A DNA stretch of 64,000 nucleotides, taken from contig CAYUVH010000058.1 in the NCBI GenBank assembly GCA_964448135.1, forward strand, positions 65,295-129,294, given 5' to 3'. Position 1 is the stretch's first letter; every line of letters begins with the position of its first letter. Shown here piece by piece: positions 24,287-32,036 of the stretch. A program made the translations under genes and the position numbers. The stretch is from CAYUVH01 sp964448135 (GTDB taxonomy: Bacteria; Verrucomicrobiota; Verrucomicrobiia; Limisphaerales; UBA8199). The notes under the pieces are model-generated. The model saw nothing but the letters and a program-made list of their open reading frames with translations. It was not told where the DNA came from and did not search any database.

Positions 24287-26281
24287 ATGGCGATTGATGC
24301 TCCGAACGGGAGTCGCCCCATGCGGCTGGGGATGGTCCAGATTAACAACAGTTTCTCGGGACAGTCCTACCTGCCGTATTCTGTCGGCTTGTTGCAGTCT
24401 TACGCGTTGCGGCACCATCCCGCGCCGCACACCCTGGAGTTCCTGCTCCCCATCTATTCGCGTATCCGCGTGGATGAAGCCGTCGAGCGCCTCTCCACCG
24501 CCGACCTCGTCCTCTTCAGCACCTACGTCTGGAACATCCGCATTTCCTCCGAGATCGCCAAACGCCTGCGCGAAAAGCATCCGCACATCGGCATTATTTT
24601 CGGTGGCCCGCAGGTACCCGACCGCGCGGAACAATTCATACGCGAAAATCGTTTCGTGGACATCGCCGTCCACGGCGAAGGCGAGAAGGTCACGCTCGAT
24701 CTCATCCAGGCCTGGCCCACCCGTAAATGGGCTGGTATCCAGGGCATCAGCTACCTGACGCCCGAAGGTGAATTTCGTCATCATCCCAAAGGCCCGCGCC
24801 TGAAGGACATGAACATCATTCCTTCGCCGTTCCTGACCGGCATCTTCGAGCCGATCATGAAGGCGAATCCCAACCAGCGCTGGATCGCCCTCTGGGAAAC
24901 CAATCGCGGCTGCCCCTTCTCCTGCACCTTCTGCGATTGGGGTTCCTCCACGCAGGCACGGGTGTTCCAATTCGACCTCGAGCGGTTGCGCCAGGAAGCC
25001 GGGTGGTTCGCGGACCAAAAGATCGAGTTCGTTTTTTGCTGCGACGCGAATTTCGGCATGCTCCCGCGCGATCTCGACATCGCCCAGTTTGTCGCCGACT
25101 TCAAACGCGAGCGCGGTTATCCGCACGCGATGTCGGTGCAGAACACCAAGAACGCCACCGAGCGCGCCTACATGGTGCAGAAGATTCTTTCCGATTCCGG
25201 CCTGAACAAGGGCGTGACCATCGCCATGCAGTCCATGGACCCGGTCACGCTCAAAAACATCAAGCGCGAAAACATTTCGACCGATTCCTACCAGGAATTG
25301 CAGCGCCGTTTCACGCGCGACAAGGTCGAGACCTACACCGACCTCATCCTCGGCCTGCCCGGCGAGACTTACGCCTCTTTCAAGGCCGGCGTGGCCAAGG
25401 TCATGGAAAACGGCCAGCACAACCGCATCCAGTTTAACGACTGCTCGATCCTCCCGAACGCCGAGATGGGCGATCCGGAGTATCAGAAGAAACACGGCAT
25501 CGTCACCATCGAGTCCGACATCATCAATATCCACGGCTCGCTCGCGGACTCGGAAAACGAAATTCTCGAGAAACAGCAGCTCGTCATCGAGACCGGCACC
25601 ATGCCTCGCGCCGACTGGGCGCGCACGCGGGCGTATTGCTGGATGGTGGCCCTGCTCCACTTCGACAAGGTCTTCCAAGTCCCCATCATCCTCGCACACG
25701 AATTGTCGGGCGTGCCCTACGCCGAAATTCTCGATTTTTATGCGGAAGGCGATCTGACCGATTTTCCGACGCTGAAAGCGGTCCGCGAGTATTTCAGCGA
25801 CCGGGCGAAGGACATCCAGAACGGTGGCACCGAGTATTTCCATTCCGCCGAATTTCTGAACATCTACTGGCCGGCGGACGAGCTGATGCTTATCAAGCTG
25901 ATCGCCGAAAATAAAATCGAGAGCTTCTACGACGAAGCGCTCGGCGTGTTGCGCCGCGGTCTGGGCAAACAATTCGATTCCATCGCGCCCGCCATCGAAG
26001 ATGCCGCCAAGCTGAATCGCAGCCTGCTCAAGCTGCCCTTCCAGACTCAGGACCTCGACGTCACCGTCCGCTACAATATTTGGGACTACTATCGTGGCGT
26101 GCTGCGCGGCGAACCGGTCCCTCTGATTGACAAGCCGGTCACGCATCACATTGATCGCACCACGACCGCCTACTGGAAGTGGGACGATTTCTGCCGCGAG
26201 GTCATCTGGTACGGCAATAAGAAGGGCGCCTACCTCTACACCAGCCGCCAGGCGGAGCCGCAGATCGCCGGCATCTATTGA
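24287..26281 (+). CDS. B12-binding domain radical SAM protein
   Basis: 664 residues from ATG 24287. The N-terminal part (about 15-180) is a cobalamin-binding-like domain (VGLLQSYALRHHP, GIIFGGPQVPDR, DIAVHGEGE), followed by the radical SAM core with CxxxCxxC in NRGCPFSCTFCDWG (Cys 209, 213, 216) that holds the 4Fe-4S cluster. GYPHAMSVQNTKN and TYTDLILGLPGETY are further core motifs. Such class B enzymes often perform radical methylations or couplings. The long C-terminal part (from about 440) is specific to this subgroup. It overlaps by one base with the aldo/keto reductase; with the two glycosyltransferase-like genes around it, it may modify a surface sugar or lipid. Confidence 0.88.
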   Translation: MAIDAPNGSRPMRLGMVQINNSFSGQSYLPYSVGLLQSYALRHHPAPHTLEFLLPIYSRIRVDEAVERLSTADLVLFSTYVWNIRISSEIAKRLREKHPHIGIIFGGPQVPDRAEQFIRENRFVDIAVHGEGEKVTLDLIQAWPTRKWAGIQGISYLTPEGEFRHHPKGPRLKDMNIIPSPFLTGIFEPIMKANPNQRWIALWETNRGCPFSCTFCDWGSSTQARVFQFDLERLRQEAGWFADQKIEFVFCCDANFGMLPRDLDIAQFVADFKRERGYPHAMSVQNTKNATERAYMVQKILSDSGLNKGVTIAMQSMDPVTLKNIKRENISTDSYQELQRRFTRDKVETYTDLILGLPGETYASFKAGVAKVMENGQHNRIQFNDCSILPNAEMGDPEYQKKHGIVTIESDIINIHGSLADSENEILEKQQLVIETGTMPRADWARTRAYCWMVALLHFDKVFQVPIILAHELSGVPYAEILDFYAEGDLTDFPTLKAVREYFSDRAKDIQNGGTEYFHSAEFLNIYWPADELMLIKLIAENKIESFYDEALGVLRRGLGKQFDSIAPAIEDAAKLNRSLLKLPFQTQDLDVTVRYNIWDYYRGVLRGEPVPLIDKPVTHHIDRTTTAYWKWDDFCREVIWYGNKKGAYLYTSRQAEPQIAGIY

Positions 26282-27273
26282 TGAACTACCGGGCGCTCGG
26301 CGGCACGGGACTGCGCGTCTCGGAAGTCGGTTTTGGCACCTGGGGTCTCGGCGGCAACACCGGCGGCGCCATTGCCTACGGCCCCGCGGACGATCAACAA
26401 TCCCTCCAATCCCTCCAGCGCGCCCTCGAAGTCGGCATCAATTTCTACGACACCGCCGATCTCTACGGCTTCGGTCACAGCGAGAAACTGCTCGGCCAGG
26501 CCTTTGCCAAACGACGCAAGGACGTCGTCCTCGCCACCAAAGCCGGCCTCGTCTCGGCCGAAGGCGCGCAGGATTTTTCCACCGCCCATCTGCGCCGTTC
26601 GCTCACCGGCAGCCTCGAGCGCTTGCAGACAAGCTACGTGGATTTGTTTCTCCTCCACAATCCATCCCTGGAATTGATTCAGAGCGGCACGGAATTGACC
26701 GGCTTGCTGAATGACCTCCAACGGGAGGGTTTGATTCGCGCGTGGGGAATTTCAGTTCGCTCGCCGGCGGATGGCGTGGCCGCCGTCGAGCACGGCGTAC
26801 CGGTCATCCAGGTGAATTTCAATCTGACGGACCAGCGCGCGCGGCAAATCGGCTTGCTCGAATTATGCGAGCGCAAAAAAGCCGGCTGCATCATTCGCAC
26901 GCCGTTGTGCTTCGGCTTCCTCACCGGCCAGTACGCCGCGAACGCGCAATTTGCCGAAGGCGATCACCGCCGCCGCTGGTCCGCCGAGCAGCGCAAGCTT
27001 TGGGACGATGCCGGCAAGGCCTTCAATGCGGCTGTTTCTCCCCTGCCGGGCCAGACCTCAGCGCAGACGGCGCTCCGCTTTTGTCTGTCTTATGCCGGCG
27101 TCTCTACGACCATTCCCGGCATGTTGACGGTCGCGCACGTGGACGATAATTCCGCGGCCAGCGCCCTGGGCCCCATGCCAGCCGACGAGCGCACCCGACT
27201 GGAAAAGCTTTACGAGGAGCAACAGTTCTTCCTCGCCCCCCAGCGCCCCGCCCAGCATAATGTCCGGCCCTGA
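26281..27273 (+). CDS. Aldo/keto reductase
   Basis: 330 residues beginning MNYRALGGTGLRVSEVGFGTW, the standard aldo/keto reductase start. The catalytic tetrad is visible: Asp and Tyr in NFYDTADLYGFGHSE, Lys in VVLATKAG, and an Asn-Pro in DLFLLHNP where His sits in LLH. The NADPH-binding C-terminal part is present (SYAGVSTTIPGM). ATG 26281 shares one base with the previous stop, so it is probably translated together with the radical SAM protein. Substrate unknown. Confidence 0.9.
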   Translation: MNYRALGGTGLRVSEVGFGTWGLGGNTGGAIAYGPADDQQSLQSLQRALEVGINFYDTADLYGFGHSEKLLGQAFAKRRKDVVLATKAGLVSAEGAQDFSTAHLRRSLTGSLERLQTSYVDLFLLHNPSLELIQSGTELTGLLNDLQREGLIRAWGISVRSPADGVAAVEHGVPVIQVNFNLTDQRARQIGLLELCERKKAGCIIRTPLCFGFLTGQYAANAQFAEGDHRRRWSAEQRKLWDDAGKAFNAAVSPLPGQTSAQTALRFCLSYAGVSTTIPGMLTVAHVDDNSAASALGPMPADERTRLEKLYEEQQFFLAPQRPAQHNVRP

Positions 27274-27305
27274 GCGGGAACGTTTGCCCGCAGTTCGACG
27301 GAATT

Positions 27306-28499
27306 ATGAGCGCCCAAACTGACGTCGCCCAATCGCCCGTGAAACCGGGCGAAATCTCCATCCTCATCGCCACGCGCGGCCGGCCCGCCTCGCTTACCGA
27401 GGTGCTGAGTTCCCTGCGCGAGAACACCGCGCAGAAGGAGAAGGTCGCCCTGTGGATTTACGTGGATGACGATGACGAAATCACGCTCAAGGCGATCAAG
27501 GACAAGGTCCTGCCCGAAACCGGTTTTCCGGTTCATTGGAACATCGGCCCGCGTCCCAGCGGTCTTTGCGAAACCCACCTTGCCCTCTATGCCGCCACCG
27601 GTGGCACTTCCGAGATTTTCGTCACCTCGGTGGACGATGCCCGGTTTGCCACGCCGGGTTGGGACAATGTCGTCCGGAAGAAATTCGAAGAGTATCCGGA
27701 CGGAGTGCTGCTCGCCTTTTCGCATGATCCCATGACGGCCGATCAAGCCACGTATCCGATCCTCGGCTGGAAATGGATCAAGACGATTGGAAAGATTTTC
27801 CCGGGATACTTCCCTTATTGGGGCGACGACAAATGGGTGGACCAGGTCGGCCGCATGGCCGGGCGCATAGACAAGCTGCCCATCAGCCTGCTGCCCGTCG
27901 GGGGCGGCAAAGGCAAAACCAAACGCATGCGCAATCATGCCTTCTGGACGCGCTACTTCCAGCTCACGCTCGAGGAGCGCAAGGACAGCGCGCGCAAACT
28001 CATCGAGGCCGTTCACGGCAACAACACCCCCGCCAAAGCCGCCGCCATGCAAAAGCTCGAAGAAGTAGTGAAAACTTTCGAGCAGGAGAAAGTGGATTTT
28101 TCTGATGCCTACTGTGTTTTCCAGGAGGAACGTTTCACCGAAATGACTCCGGAGGAGCGTGATCAGTTCGATCCCAAATCGTTCCGCGCCCTCACCGCCG
28201 CTGTCTCGCGTCTGCTGGTCATGGCCCAGGACGCCATCAAGCGCGGCAAACACGCCGAAGCCATCGATTACCTGGATTGCACCGCGATGTCCGACGTGCG
28301 CGTCCGCTACGCGCATCTCATGAAAGCGCAGTGCCTCCGTGCGCTCGGCAAGCCCGGTGAGGCCGATCAGTTGGAGAAGGAAGCCCTCGCCGTCTGGCCG
28401 CAGATGGGCATGCTGCGCGGTGCCTTCCGATTTCTCGGCATGGTCGCCAACGACGGCAAGCGCATGCTCGTCGGCATGACTTCGAAGAGCAAAAAGTAA
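27306..28499 (+). CDS. Glycosyltransferase-like protein (GT-A fold) with helical C-terminus
   Basis: 397 residues. N-terminal part EISILIATRGRPASLTEVL and VALWIYVDDDDEITLKAIKD match GT2-type nucleotide-binding strands; EIFVTSVDDARFATPGWDN supplies a D-D motif at the metal site. From about 240 on the chain is helical, with a TPR-like pair (HAEAIDYLDCTAMSDVRVRY, then LMKAQCLRALGKPGEADQLE). Acceptor unknown. It follows the aldo/keto reductase by 32 bases on the same strand. Confidence 0.65.
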   Translation: MSAQTDVAQSPVKPGEISILIATRGRPASLTEVLSSLRENTAQKEKVALWIYVDDDDEITLKAIKDKVLPETGFPVHWNIGPRPSGLCETHLALYAATGGTSEIFVTSVDDARFATPGWDNVVRKKFEEYPDGVLLAFSHDPMTADQATYPILGWKWIKTIGKIFPGYFPYWGDDKWVDQVGRMAGRIDKLPISLLPVGGGKGKTKRMRNHAFWTRYFQLTLEERKDSARKLIEAVHGNNTPAKAAAMQKLEEVVKTFEQEKVDFSDAYCVFQEERFTEMTPEERDQFDPKSFRALTAAVSRLLVMAQDAIKRGKHAEAIDYLDCTAMSDVRVRYAHLMKAQCLRALGKPGEADQLEKEALAVWPQMGMLRGAFRFLGMVANDGKRMLVGMTSKSKK

Positions 28500-28516
28500 T
28501 GAACCACCATTGTTCG

Positions 28517-28570
28517 GTAGGGACGCGCTGCCGCGCGTCCGAGCCCGGACGACCAGCAGGTCGCCCCTAC
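28517..28570. repeat. Dispersed repeat with inverted ends directly before lhgO
   Basis: GTAGGGACG... at 28517 and ...CGCCCCTAC ending 28570 are imperfect inverted ends, and GGACGCGC-TGCC-GCGCGTCC inside is a strong hairpin. It ends 8 bases before the lhgO ATG and so replaces the usual ribosome-binding site region. Confidence 0.6.
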
Positions 28571-28578
28571 CTTCCGCA

Positions 28579-29778
28579 ATGAACGCTGACGTAATCGTCG
28601 TCGGGGGTGGCCTTGTCGGCCTCGGCACGGCGTTGCGCCTGCTCGAAGCGAAACCGGGCCTCCGCCTGCTGCTCCTCGAAAAGGAAGCAAAGCTCGCCGC
28701 CCACCAAAGCGGCAACAACAGCGGCGTCCTCCACGCCGGGCTGTACTACAAACCCGGCTCCGAAAAAGCGCGGCTCAGCGTCGAAGGTCTGCGCCAGATG
28801 ACCGCCTTCTGCCGCGATCACAACATCGCCCACGAAATCTGCGGCAAGATCGTTGTCGCCACTTCGCCGGAAGAGGTGGCGCGGCTCGATTCGCTCTGGG
28901 AACGCGGCAACGCCAACGGCCTGCAAGGTCTGCGCCGCCTCGACTCAAAACAAATCCGTGAAATCGAACCCAACGCCACCGGCGTCGCCGCCATCCATGT
29001 CCCACAGGAAGGCATTGTGGATTACCCCGCCGTCGCAAAGCGCATCGGCGAGTTGATCCAGGAACGCGGGGGTGAGGTGAAGTTGAACGCGCGCCTCACC
29101 AAGCTGACCTATTCGGGCAGCGAATGGGTGGCTCACACAAGCGCGGGCGATTTTTCCGCTCGCTTTGTTGTCACGTGTGGCGGCCTGCACTCCGATCGCC
29201 TTGTCCGCGCGGCCGGGCAGTCGCCCACCGCGCGTATCATTCCGTTTCGCGGCGAGTACTACAAAATCAAGGCCGAGCGTTGCGGCCTCGTCCGCAACCT
29301 CATCTACCCGGTACCCGATCCGAAATTCCCCTTTCTCGGCGTTCACTTCACCCGCCTGATCCACGGCGGCATCGAAGCCGGTCCCAATGCCGTGCTGGCC
29401 TTTGCTCGCGAAGGTTATCGCTGGTCCAACATCAACCTCCGCGATCTCGCCGGCAGCCTGTTGTTTCCAGGCCTCTGGAAATTCCTTGTCAAATACCCAA
29501 GCCTCTGCGGTTACGAGATCTGGCGCTCGATCTCGCGCGCGGAATTCTGCCGGTCGCTCCAAAAACTCGTCCCCGACATCCGCGAAGACGATTTGTCCAC
29601 CGGCGGCGCCGGTGTCCGCGCCCAGGCGATGTCATCGAATGGCAATCTCGTGGAGGATTTTCACTTCGAAGAAAAACCCGGCATCCTCCACGTCGTCAAC
29701 GCCCCCTCCCCCGGCGCCACGGCTTCACTCGCCATCGGGCAAACGATCGCGAAGCGCGTGCTAGATCAATTGGCCTGA
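28579..29778 (+). CDS. lhgO: L-2-hydroxyglutarate oxidase
   Basis: 399 residues from ATG 28579, starting with the FAD-binding motif DVIVVGGGLVGLGTALRLLE. HQSGNNSGVLHAGLYYKPGS is the signature of the LhgO/L2HGDH group, and the C-terminal STGGAGVRAQAMSSNG and NAPSPGATASLAIG complete the DAO fold. The enzyme oxidises L-2-hydroxyglutarate to 2-oxoglutarate, passing electrons to oxygen or quinone. An in-frame start at 28510 would read through the repeat and is rejected. Confidence 0.92.
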   Translation: MNADVIVVGGGLVGLGTALRLLEAKPGLRLLLLEKEAKLAAHQSGNNSGVLHAGLYYKPGSEKARLSVEGLRQMTAFCRDHNIAHEICGKIVVATSPEEVARLDSLWERGNANGLQGLRRLDSKQIREIEPNATGVAAIHVPQEGIVDYPAVAKRIGELIQERGGEVKLNARLTKLTYSGSEWVAHTSAGDFSARFVVTCGGLHSDRLVRAAGQSPTARIIPFRGEYYKIKAERCGLVRNLIYPVPDPKFPFLGVHFTRLIHGGIEAGPNAVLAFAREGYRWSNINLRDLAGSLLFPGLWKFLVKYPSLCGYEIWRSISRAEFCRSLQKLVPDIREDDLSTGGAGVRAQAMSSNGNLVEDFHFEEKPGILHVVNAPSPGATASLAIGQTIAKRVLDQLA

Positions 29779-29780
29779 GT

Positions 29781-30542
29781 CTACAGGCCCGTCGGATGAT
29801 CCAAAAACTCCCACGGCACCCCAAATTTCTTCGACAAATGCGCTGACAGTGCCTTTACGCCAAAAGTCTCGGTCGCGTAGTGCCCGCCGTAAATAACGTT
29901 GATCCCCAACTCCTCCGCCGCGGTGTAGGTCCAGTGCGAACCTTCACCGGTGATGTAGGTGTCCACGCCTTCCTCCGCCGCTTTCTTCAAATCATTGCCC
30001 GCGCCGCCGCTGACTACGCCGATGCGCCGGCATAGCTTCGGCCCACCGGGAATTACGAGTGGCTTCGCGCCTGTGATCCGTTCCAACCTCCGGGCCAATT
30101 CCGCGAGCGGAACTTCGGTGCGGGTTTGGAAACCGATTGTTTGCCCGTGATTCGGCAGGAATGGCTGCACCTTCTTGAAACCCAGCTTCGCGCAGATTTG
30201 CGCGTTGTTCCCCAGTTTGGGATGTGCGTCCAACGGCAGATGTGAACTGTAAACCGCCAGGTTGTGCTTCAGTAGCAAATCCATCAGCTCGTACCGCGGC
30301 CCCGTCCACGGATGCGACGGGCTCCAAAACAATCCGTGATGGACGATCATCAAATCCGCCTTCGCCGCCACCGCCATCTTCACCGTCGGCAGGCAGCCGT
30401 CCACCGTCGCCGCGATTCGCGTGACCGTGCCGCGGTTCTCGACCTGCAAACCATTGACCGCGCCGTCGTAGTCGCGAATCGCGCTGGTGCGCAATATTTT
30501 GTCGCAGTGCTGAACGAGTGAGGAAAGAGAGACCTTTGCCAT
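29781..30542 (-). CDS. Nif3-like dinuclear metal centre protein (YbgI/YqfO family)
   Basis: 253 residues. Metal-binding motifs of the Nif3 family are all present: MIVHHGLFW (HH), YSSHLPLDAHPKLGNNAQ (H and D), and at the C-terminus GEGSHWTYTAAEELGINVIY and GGHYATETFG (H and E). The family forms ring-shaped hexamers with two metals per site and is often mislabelled GTP cyclohydrolase I type 2; its true role is unknown. Convergent with lhgO, whose stop lies 3 bases away. Confidence 0.92.
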   Translation of the reverse strand: MAKVSLSSLVQHCDKILRTSAIRDYDGAVNGLQVENRGTVTRIAATVDGCLPTVKMAVAAKADLMIVHHGLFWSPSHPWTGPRYELMDLLLKHNLAVYSSHLPLDAHPKLGNNAQICAKLGFKKVQPFLPNHGQTIGFQTRTEVPLAELARRLERITGAKPLVIPGGPKLCRRIGVVSGGAGNDLKKAAEEGVDTYITGEGSHWTYTAAEELGINVIYGGHYATETFGVKALSAHLSKKFGVPWEFLDHPTGL

Positions 30543-30588
30543 GTGCGCAGAAAATCAGAATAGCTCCCCTCCGGAAAGCGCATTTTAC

Positions 30589-30598
30589 GGGGGGGGGG
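30589..30598. repeat. Homopolymer G10 tract upstream of the Nif3-like gene
   Basis: Ten consecutive G (C on the coding strand of the Nif3-like gene) lie 47 bases before its ATG. Tracts this long slip easily during replication. Confidence 0.6.
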
Positions 30599-30631
30599 TA
30601 TTAGCTTCGGTCACGCGAACCCCCGCAGCAC

Positions 30632-31792
30632 TTACTTTTTCGCGTCCAACTCCATGCCCGGCACGCCCTCGCGTATCCGCAGCGAAAAATCCTCCGCCTT
30701 GTCCGCGGCTTTGCCGCGCTCGTTGATGTGGCAACGTTGTTTTAGTTCGGCCAGCGGAAGATTCGTGTAGATCGCGCCGCGTTCATACAGCAACTCATCG
30801 CCAAACCCGTTGACCAGCATGCGCCAATCCCAGGGCGCGCGATCGGCCGCGGCGCGTTGCGTGCGGATGCTCGTCGTGCAATTGCGCGTTGCCGCGCTGT
30901 ACCACTCGGGCGTTTTTGCAAGCGAGTTGATCTGCTGCACATAGTTCATGAACAAAGCGCGCAGCTTCTCCGGTGCCCCGCGCACGCGAAAAATATAGGC
31001 GTCCTCGCCCTTCCGATAATTTGTCCGCAACCGCACCAGGTCGCGCTCATCGGCCACGATATAAATCAGCTCAAACTGCCGGAACAGTCCTTTGACCGCC
31101 GAATACCCCTCACCCTTTTCCTTCCGCGTCTCGATGGAAAAACACACATAGTCCCCGCCCTCAAATCCAAAGCTCACCATCGTATGCGCCATGTACGGCG
31201 ATCCCCAATACACCATATACAAATCTGCGCTGCGCAGTTTGCTGAGATCGAACGTCTTGTCGTAATACCGCACGTCGAAATCCGTCTCCGTCCGGTAATC
31301 GCAATTGCGGATGTTATGGATGGTGACCTGATTTCCGGCAACGCCTGCGTAAGCCAGCGTCGCGAGGTCCGGTTGCCACTCGCGATCGTTCGAGGGCTTG
31401 AGCGTAAGCCACCACCCCAATACTACAACAAACGCAACCACCGTAACGACCGCCGCCCGCCAACGTGGCCTGACCTTGAACCAAACGGCGACCAACGCCC
31501 CCAGATAAACCACCGCCAACGGCAGCTGAAGCCATGCGACTCGAAAATCAATATAGAGCGCCGCCATCGCCCAAATGGCGGCCACAAACAAAACGGCACC
31601 GACCAGGCACCAAACCAGAGCGCACAATAACCTGCGCAGCTTGCTGCGCGGCGCGGGGGCAGTCGCGGTTGGAAGAGATGGATTAATGGGAAATCGCTCG
31701 GATTTGCTCCAGTAAGCCACAAATCCCGGTAACTGAAAAGGCGGAAAGCTTCCTTTATCAAACGCATCTAAATTCGTAACGCCAATCGGCAA
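30632..31792 (-). CDS. DUF4105 (Lnb N-terminal periplasmic domain) membrane protein
   Basis: About 386 residues. Three membrane helices at the N-terminus (LVWCLVGAVLFVAAIWAMAA and two more to about 125) are followed by a periplasmic DUF4105 domain: YDKTFDLSKLRSADLYMVYW, MAHTMVSFGFEGGDYVCFSI, and SAATRNCTTSIR with the conserved Asn-Cys. In Gram-positive Lnb the related domain takes part in lipoprotein N-acyl transfer; here the role is unknown. The start is uncertain, as the longest frame opens with TTG at 31792. Confidence 0.75.
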   Translation of the reverse strand: MPIGVTNLDAFDKGSFPPFQLPGFVAYWSKSERFPINPSLPTATAPAPRSKLRRLLCALVWCLVGAVLFVAAIWAMAALYIDFRVAWLQLPLAVVYLGALVAVWFKVRPRWRAAVVTVVAFVVVLGWWLTLKPSNDREWQPDLATLAYAGVAGNQVTIHNIRNCDYRTETDFDVRYYDKTFDLSKLRSADLYMVYWGSPYMAHTMVSFGFEGGDYVCFSIETRKEKGEGYSAVKGLFRQFELIYIVADERDLVRLRTNYRKGEDAYIFRVRGAPEKLRALFMNYVQQINSLAKTPEWYSAATRNCTTSIRTQRAAADRAPWDWRMLVNGFGDELLYERGAIYTNLPLAELKQRCHINERGKAADKAEDFSLRIREGVPGMELDAKK

Positions 31793-31858
31793 TCGGATAT
31801 CTGTTGGCCTTTCAACCGCCCAGAGCCAGGCTGCTTTAGGGGAGCAAGCCCTGATTTT

Positions 31859-31894
31859 GTAATGGTGTTAACAGTGTAACACCGGACGTAACAC
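31859..31894. repeat. Cluster of GTTAAC/GTAACAC words
   Basis: GTAAT, GTGTTAAC, TGTAACACC and CGTAACACGG lie within 36 bases. The same words recur at 43507-43600 and before the TonB receptor at 55081-55127. It lies between the DUF4105 gene and the VIT/VWA gene, about 150 bases before the latter. Confidence 0.4.
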
Positions 31895-32036
31895 GGATTT
31901 GGCATATATACCCCCCCGCCCCGGGGCAAACTGGCCTTTATCGTCGGATTTGGATGCGTTTGCCCGGTTTTAGTGGATTGCCACCGTACTCCAAAATAAC
32001 GTGGGAGCATTTTTCCCTGCTTCCCGTCCAATCCTT

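Noticed and set aside
24143..26149. 668-residue open frame opposite the radical SAM gene
   Set aside because: Same cause: shadow of a strongly biased coding region, no domain features.
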